Assembly: GCA_910578235.1 (NCBI GenBank)
Contig: CAJTPP010000011.1
Location: forward strand, 13,291 to 38,956
Source of the DNA: an uncultured Clostridia bacterium
GTDB taxonomy: Bacteria; Bacillota; Clostridia; UBA1381
Length of the DNA: 25,666 nucleotides
Direction: 5' to 3'
Within the stretch, counting starts at the first letter, position 1. Every line of letters begins with the position of its first letter. The translations under genes and the position numbers were made by a program. Of this stretch, positions 21,646-25,666 are shown piece after piece. The notes below the pieces were generated by a model. The model saw only the letters and a list, made by a program, of their open reading frames with translations, had not been told where the DNA came from and ran no database searches.

Positions 21646-24600
21646 AGCCCTTAAAAATAACAATGAGCGCGTTTGGCCCGTATGCCGGACTGACAGTGAT
21701 TGATTTTGAAAAATATCTTAACGGTCTGTATATTATAACAGGCGATACAGGCGCCGGAAAAACTACTATATTTGACGCGATCACCTTTGCTTTATATGGC
21801 GAAGCGTCTACGGAACGCAGGGAAAACAGCATGCTCCGCAGTGATTTTGCGGGCAGGGACGTCAAAACTTTTGTCGAGCTTGAATTTATATACAGAGGAG
21901 AAGTGTATAAAATTTACCGTAATCCGAGCTATAAGCGAGAGGGATTAAAAACTGCCGAGACGGCGAAAGCGGAACTGACATATCCCGATGGGAATGTCAG
22001 AACGGGCGTTAAGGAGGTTAATTCGGCTGTCAGGGATATTCTGGGAATTGACTGCGGACAGTTTACGCAGATAGCAATGATCGCTCAGGGTGACTTTCTA
22101 AAATTACTTCTTGCGGGAACCGAGGAAAGAGGACGTATTTTCCGCAAAATATTTTACACTGATTTTTACCGTGATTTCCAGGACAGATTAAAATTACGCT
22201 GCAATGAGACACGAAAAAAGTATGAGGAACTGAAAAGCGCGATAGTAAACGCGATGGATGGCGCTGTTTGTGATGAAACGCGGAAATACAGCGCGTTGCA
22301 GGCGGAGGATTTTATGTCGTTTATCTCAGATCTTGTTCAGAGTGACGCGTCAGCGGAAATAAAAACAAAAGAAGAAGAAAGACTGTTGAGAAAACAGAGC
22401 GCCGAATTGGCTTTATCTATAAGTAATGCTGAAAAGAATAATGAGCTTATATTCGCGCTTGACAGGGAAAAGGAAAAACTGGCGGTTTTGGAGCGGAAGA
22501 ATGATGAAATTGAACAGTATGAAAAACAGCTCCGGAGATCGGCGGATATTAATTATGAGCTTGTGCCGGTATATAACAGGGTTAAGGAAAGACGGGAAAA
22601 TGTTTTGCGCCTGTATTCCGTTATAGAGGATAAGAAAAAGATACTGGAGGAAAAAACGGCAAAGATCAATATACTGGAAAAGGAGTATTCCGACTGTAAA
22701 AACAGGGAAAAGGAAATGAACAATCTGGCTGTGAAAGCTGAAAATTTAAAAAACGAGCTTGACAGGTACAGTGAATTGGATATGCTTGATCATGAGCGCA
22801 ATGAAACGAAAAAAACGCTTGAAGCAGAAAGCGCGCGGCGGGATAAGACACAGAATGATATACTTACAGCGACTAAAAATATTGCTGATATGAAATCAGA
22901 ACTGGATGGTATGAGAACGGCAGAATATGAATATGAAATGACAAAACGTATCCGTGAGGAAAAAGAATTGGATATGGAGCGGCTTAATAAGACTCTGCGT
23001 GATTACGATATTTTTAACGGACATGACAGACAGTATATGACGCTGAAAGATGAATATATGAGGCTTGAAGCGGAATGTAATAAAAAGTCGGATGAATATA
23101 ATAAACAGTATAGTTTATTTTTGCGTGAACAGGCGGGTATAATAGCCGGGACGCTTGTGGAGGGGAAACCGTGTCCTGTTTGCGGTTCAACCGCGCATCC
23201 GCAGAAAGCGGGTAAAAATGATAAGGCGCCAAGCGAGGCGGAATTAAACTCTTTAAAGGAGGAAACAGATCTGATCAGAACACAATGCGCCGATTGTTCA
23301 AAACGCGCATTGCAGAAGAAAAACGAGCGTGATAAAGCGGAATTGGATATTCGTCAGTTTATTGCGGAATTTGACAAGGACGACACAAATATAGAAATAG
23401 CGCTTAAACAAATTTCTGATAGTATTGACGATGAATATTTAAAGTCAAAATCTGCGGAAAAGACGGCTAATGAAATTCTGATGAAGAAAAAGAAATATGA
23501 GACGGATTTAACGCAGTTTGAAAAAAATATGTCTGAATTAACTTTGAGGCTGCGTAACACAGAACAAACCGTTAACGAGCTTAAAACACAAATAGGTATA
23601 TTGGACGGTAAAATAGTTTCTTTGAAAAATCTTGTCACATATGAAAGCCGCGATGAGGCAGAAAAGGAACTGCGTAATTTGGAACAGGAGTATAAGCGGT
23701 TTATAAATATTCTTGAAAAAACGGAGACGGAATATAAGAAGTGTTTAAGAACGGCGGATGAGACGAGAGCGGTTATAGAAAACAGCGAACCTTTAGCCGG
23801 TGAGGAACGGGGAAAGCTTGAAGATGATGAGAATGTTATGTGGAAGCTTTTTGATAAATTTTTGATTTCAGATGAAACAGAAATAGAGAACAGTGTTTTA
23901 AGCGATGAAAAAGAGTCTGAATACCGTAATGCGGTAGACGAGTATAACAATAATAAAAATGCGTGCGCAGAACGAATAAAAGTTCTTGGGGAAACAATTG
24001 AAACAAACAATAAAACAGATGTTGACGAGCTGAAAAGATTGAAATCTGAGACTGACAAAAAGACAGATGAGGTTTTAGAACACGCAAATAGTATTCGGGC
24101 AAGACTTAGTGTAAACAAACAAATTATGGAACGTGTAAATATTATGCGGGCAGATATGGATAGGATGTCAAGGGAATATGGAATGATTTTAAATTTATCT
24201 CAGACAGCGTCCGGGGAACTTAGCGGTCAGCAAAAAATTGCGTTTGAGCAGTATATTCAGTCGGCCTATTTCCGTTCTATACTTAATGAGGCTAATAAGC
24301 GTTTTGGGTATATGACTAACGGAAGATATGAGCTTACGAGGCGTGATGTGAGTGATAATCTGAAATCAAAGGGCGGTCTGGAAATAGATGTGTTTGATAA
24401 TTATACAGGCAAAAACCGTGATGTAAAGACCCTTTCAGGAGGTGAGTCCTTTAAGGCGTCTTTGTGCATGGCGCTTGGTTTATCGGAAGTGATACAGCGT
24501 AATGCGGGAGGCGTAAAACTTGAGTCCATGTTTGTGGACGAGGGGTTCGGAGTGCTTGACAGCGAGTCGCTTGAACAGGCGGTGGAGGTTTTGACATCAC

Positions 24601-24722
24601 TGTCATGTACGGATAGAATGGTAGGAATTATTTCGCATATCTCAGAGCTTAAGGATCGAATTGATAAAAAAATTGTAGTAAAAAGAAATGTATCCGGCAG
24701 TACGATAGAGATGATTTACTAA
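21642..24722 (+). CDS. sbcC: SMC-like ATPase subunit SbcC (Rad50 type)
   Basis: 1026 residues, the family's usual length. Walker A GDTGAGKTTIFDAITFALYG is near 34-53, the Q-loop region MIAQGDFLKLLLAGTEERG follows, and long charged coiled coils are interrupted by the zinc hook CPVCGS near residue 511. The second coil leads to the signature LSGGESFKASL (about 931) and Walker B with SMFVDEGFGVLD (about 963). Two SbcC join through the hook and regulate SbcD nuclease by ATP. The ATG overlaps the sbcD stop. Intact. Confidence 0.96.
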   Translation: MKPLKITMSAFGPYAGLTVIDFEKYLNGLYIITGDTGAGKTTIFDAITFALYGEASTERRENSMLRSDFAGRDVKTFVELEFIYRGEVYKIYRNPSYKREGLKTAETAKAELTYPDGNVRTGVKEVNSAVRDILGIDCGQFTQIAMIAQGDFLKLLLAGTEERGRIFRKIFYTDFYRDFQDRLKLRCNETRKKYEELKSAIVNAMDGAVCDETRKYSALQAEDFMSFISDLVQSDASAEIKTKEEERLLRKQSAELALSISNAEKNNELIFALDREKEKLAVLERKNDEIEQYEKQLRRSADINYELVPVYNRVKERRENVLRLYSVIEDKKKILEEKTAKINILEKEYSDCKNREKEMNNLAVKAENLKNELDRYSELDMLDHERNETKKTLEAESARRDKTQNDILTATKNIADMKSELDGMRTAEYEYEMTKRIREEKELDMERLNKTLRDYDIFNGHDRQYMTLKDEYMRLEAECNKKSDEYNKQYSLFLREQAGIIAGTLVEGKPCPVCGSTAHPQKAGKNDKAPSEAELNSLKEETDLIRTQCADCSKRALQKKNERDKAELDIRQFIAEFDKDDTNIEIALKQISDSIDDEYLKSKSAEKTANEILMKKKKYETDLTQFEKNMSELTLRLRNTEQTVNELKTQIGILDGKIVSLKNLVTYESRDEAEKELRNLEQEYKRFINILEKTETEYKKCLRTADETRAVIENSEPLAGEERGKLEDDENVMWKLFDKFLISDETEIENSVLSDEKESEYRNAVDEYNNNKNACAERIKVLGETIETNNKTDVDELKRLKSETDKKTDEVLEHANSIRARLSVNKQIMERVNIMRADMDRMSREYGMILNLSQTASGELSGQQKIAFEQYIQSAYFRSILNEANKRFGYMTNGRYELTRRDVSDNLKSKGGLEIDVFDNYTGKNRDVKTLSGGESFKASLCMALGLSEVIQRNAGGVKLESMFVDEGFGVLDSESLEQAVEVLTSLSCTDRMVGIISHISELKDRIDKKIVVKRNVSGSTIEMIY

Positions 24723-24751
24723 TTGACAACGGAGCGTATATATGGTAAAAT
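24723..24751 (+). promoter_or_regulatory. Promoter of the tRNA-Arg gene
   Basis: TTGACA (24723-24728), 17-nt spacer, TAAAAT (24746-24751), starting one base after the sbcC stop codon. The expected start is only a few bases before the mature tRNA. Confidence 0.8.
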
Positions 24752-24761
24752 AAATATGTAT

Positions 24762-24838
24762 GCATCTGTAGCTCAGTTGGATAGAGCACAAGACTCCGAT
24801 TCTTGGTGCCGCAGGTTCGAATCCTGTCAGGTGCGCCA
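24762..24838 (+). tRNA. tRNA-Arg (anticodon CCG), CCA encoded
   Basis: A complete cloverleaf of 77 nt: acceptor GCATCTG/CAGGTGC, D-arm GCTC…GAGC, anticodon stem CAAGA/TCTTG with loop CTCCGAT (anticodon CCG, reads CGG), T-arm GCAGG TTCGAAT CCTGT (one G-T pair), then G and encoded CCA. Confidence 0.95.
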
Positions 24839-24841
24839 CTT

Positions 24842-24874
24842 AAAATCACGTCACGACAGTGACGTGATTTTTAT
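24842..24874 (+). terminator. Terminator after tRNA-Arg
   Basis: A perfect 13-bp stem AAAATCACGTCAC (24842-24854), GACA loop, GTGACGTGATTTT (24859-24871), continuing into TTATTG. Confidence 0.9.
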
Positions 24875-25010
24875 TGTATACAAGTTTTTACACGAATTTT
24901 TTGAAGCGCTGTGATATAATATTTATGCTCAATCGGATATTGCTGTCATAGCAGTGTTTATTTGCCGGGCCGCTGACTGCGGCTTGAAAATCGGTATTAT
25001 AATTTTAAAC
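24875..25010. other. Gap after the tRNA: extended -10 promoter-like site and GC-rich hairpin
   Basis: TGATATAAT (24912-24920) is an extended -10 box on the plus strand without a good -35. It is followed only by an 8-codon frame. Further on, GCCGC (24969-24973) pairs with GCGGC (24979-24983). No gene is visible; a plus frame from about 24931 reads SDIAVIAVFICRAADCGLKI without a start and could be a relic. Confidence 0.35.
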
Positions 25011-25229
25011 TTATACAGCATTAGCGCGTTGTTCAATAATTTTAATATTATCAAAATTATCAAAATCGAAATTTTGGATATGACGTAATTCGTGCTGTAA
25101 AATTTCATTTTGCGTTTCAACGGAATATTTTGTATTGATATAGATGTTGTATGTACAATCAGTATGCGGGATGGTAACTCCTTTAACAGCATACGGTAAA
25201 TCTACAACTCTTATTATAATGTTATCCAA
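25011..25229 (-). CDS. Small HELRH metalloprotease-like protein (ImmA/IrrE-like, minimal)
   Basis: 72 residues from TTG 25229, which has AGAGGTG about 6-7 nt upstream. The core is YNIYINTKYSVETQNEILQHELRHIQNFDF: an HExxH zinc-protease motif (HELRH) in a context like ImmA/IrrE (DUF955) peptidases, which usually are over 120 residues. It lies 13 nt after an XRE repressor gene on the same strand. ImmA-type proteins cleave the neighbouring ImmR-type repressor to derepress mobile elements, which is the likely model here. The very small size and missing third-ligand region leave activity uncertain. Confidence 0.7.
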   Translation of the reverse strand: MDNIIIRVVDLPYAVKGVTIPHTDCTYNIYINTKYSVETQNEILQHELRHIQNFDFDNFDNIKIIEQRANAV

Positions 25230-25242
25230 AGTAAAACACCTC

Positions 25243-25602
25243 TTAATCGATTAATATTGCCTCAATAATTTTTACGGCTTTTTCGACATCTTCTTTTGTA
25301 GCATTTTTTGTAATGTTAAAAAGCATTTTCATTTCCGGACGGGTACGCAGTTCTTCAAGATATTCATCAAGTTCTGAATTTTTAGACTTATCTTCCACCA
25401 AGTCTGATTTCTTTATATTAAAGTAATTAGACAATAGTTCTATTTTATCTATTCTCGGATAAGTTTTACCGTTCAACCAATCACAAAAAGTTGTGTACTT
25501 AAACCCAAGAGCATCGCAAACCTCCTGTCTCGTCTTATTATTTATAGACATATAGTAATTTAAATTTTTTGACATAATTTCTTTATTACCTAAGTCACTC
25601 AT
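25243..25602 (-). CDS. XRE-family repressor, CI/ImmR-like
   Basis: 119 residues. ATG 25602 is favoured by an AAGGCGGTG site upstream; the frame also opens at GTG 25611, within that site. The N-terminal helix-turn-helix (about 10-60) has NKTRQEVCDALGFKYTTFCD, WLNGKTYPRIDKIELLSNYF and IKKSDLV. The C-terminal part (about 65-119) is charged and helical (LDEYLEELRTRPEMKMLFNI to VEKAVKIIEAILID) with no LexA-type Ser/Lys protease domain. It pairs with the downstream HELRH protein. Repression of its own promoter is likely from the palindrome in the spacer; lying next to a tRNA, the pair may mark the edge of an integrated element. Confidence 0.85.
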   Translation of the reverse strand: MSDLGNKEIMSKNLNYYMSINNKTRQEVCDALGFKYTTFCDWLNGKTYPRIDKIELLSNYFNIKKSDLVEDKSKNSELDEYLEELRTRPEMKMLFNITKNATKEDVEKAVKIIEAILID

Positions 25603-25626
25603 TAAAATCACCGCCTTTATAAATAT

Positions 25627-25655
25627 ATTATACGGTATTTCCGTAAAAAAATCAA
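25627..25655 (-). promoter_or_regulatory. Promoter of the XRE/protease pair with operator-like palindrome
   Basis: Minus strand TTGATT (25655-25650), 17-nt spacer, TATAAT (25632-25627). The spacer contains TACGG/CCGTA arms five bases apart (25631-25645), placed where a bound repressor would block RNA polymerase. Confidence 0.75.
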
Positions 25656-25666
25656 GTATTTTTTGA

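Noticed and set aside
23354..24118. 254-codon minus-strand frame opposite sbcC
   Set aside because: A Ser/Phe-rich shadow of the Glu/Lys-rich coiled coil; it has no domain and no ribosome site.
24723..24914. 63-codon plus-strand frame over the tRNA
   Set aside because: It covers the tRNA-Arg gene and its promoter; the typical tRNA-derived false protein (SVAQLDRAQDS).

Overview
The window reads as chromosomal DNA of a low-to-moderate GC, spore-forming member of the Clostridia (Firmicutes). Supporting evidence: rpsB-tsf, typA and sbcDC in clostridial style, a spore-coat gene (cotJC), S-layer-homology (SLH) surface proteins with Thr/Pro linkers, small clostridial XRE and hypothetical proteins, and AGGAGG-type ribosome sites. 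The SLH/T-P-linker style resembles Monoglobus-like gut bacteria, but that is only a guess.

Region 1 (1-~6025) is the right end of a mobile element. It holds a heterodimeric ABC exporter pair as cargo, a sigma-70-region-4-like regulator behind a hairpin that can hide its ribosome site, a structured non-coding stretch, a 57-residue protein and a large serine recombinase. The recombinase ORF runs straight into, and ends inside, the 3' part of cotJC (6026-6457). The element therefore appears to sit inside a spore-coat gene, the arrangement of skin-like intervening elements; its left end lies outside the window.

Region 2 (6458-8506) is a cluster of very small genes: a 48-aa protein and a possible Cys/Arg-only microprotein on the minus strand, a tandem pair of duplicated XRE regulators with duplicated upstream blocks, and a 67-aa conserved-type protein.

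Region 3 (8507-12110) holds the most unusual gene. It is a secreted protein whose mature N-terminus is a close copy of eukaryotic ubiquitin, followed by a DUF6273-like domain, GLUG repeats, a Thr/Pro linker with 84-bp repeats and three SLH domains. One in-frame TAG, at a place where Trp is expected, splits it. A clear promoter and a ~200-nt leader rich in inverted repeats precede it, and a relic of another serine recombinase lies just upstream.

Region 4 (12200-24838) is core chromosome: typA, an SLH-anchored M15 peptidase, rpsB-tsf, an AI-2E-family permease, tspO, an SCP2-fold protein with a frameshifted histone-like Lys/Ala tail, sbcD-sbcC and tRNA-Arg(CCG). Region 5 (24839-end) has a terminator, a short gap and a minus-strand XRE repressor / small HELRH metalloprotease-like pair with an operator-like palindrome in its promoter; it could be the edge of another integrated element beside the tRNA.
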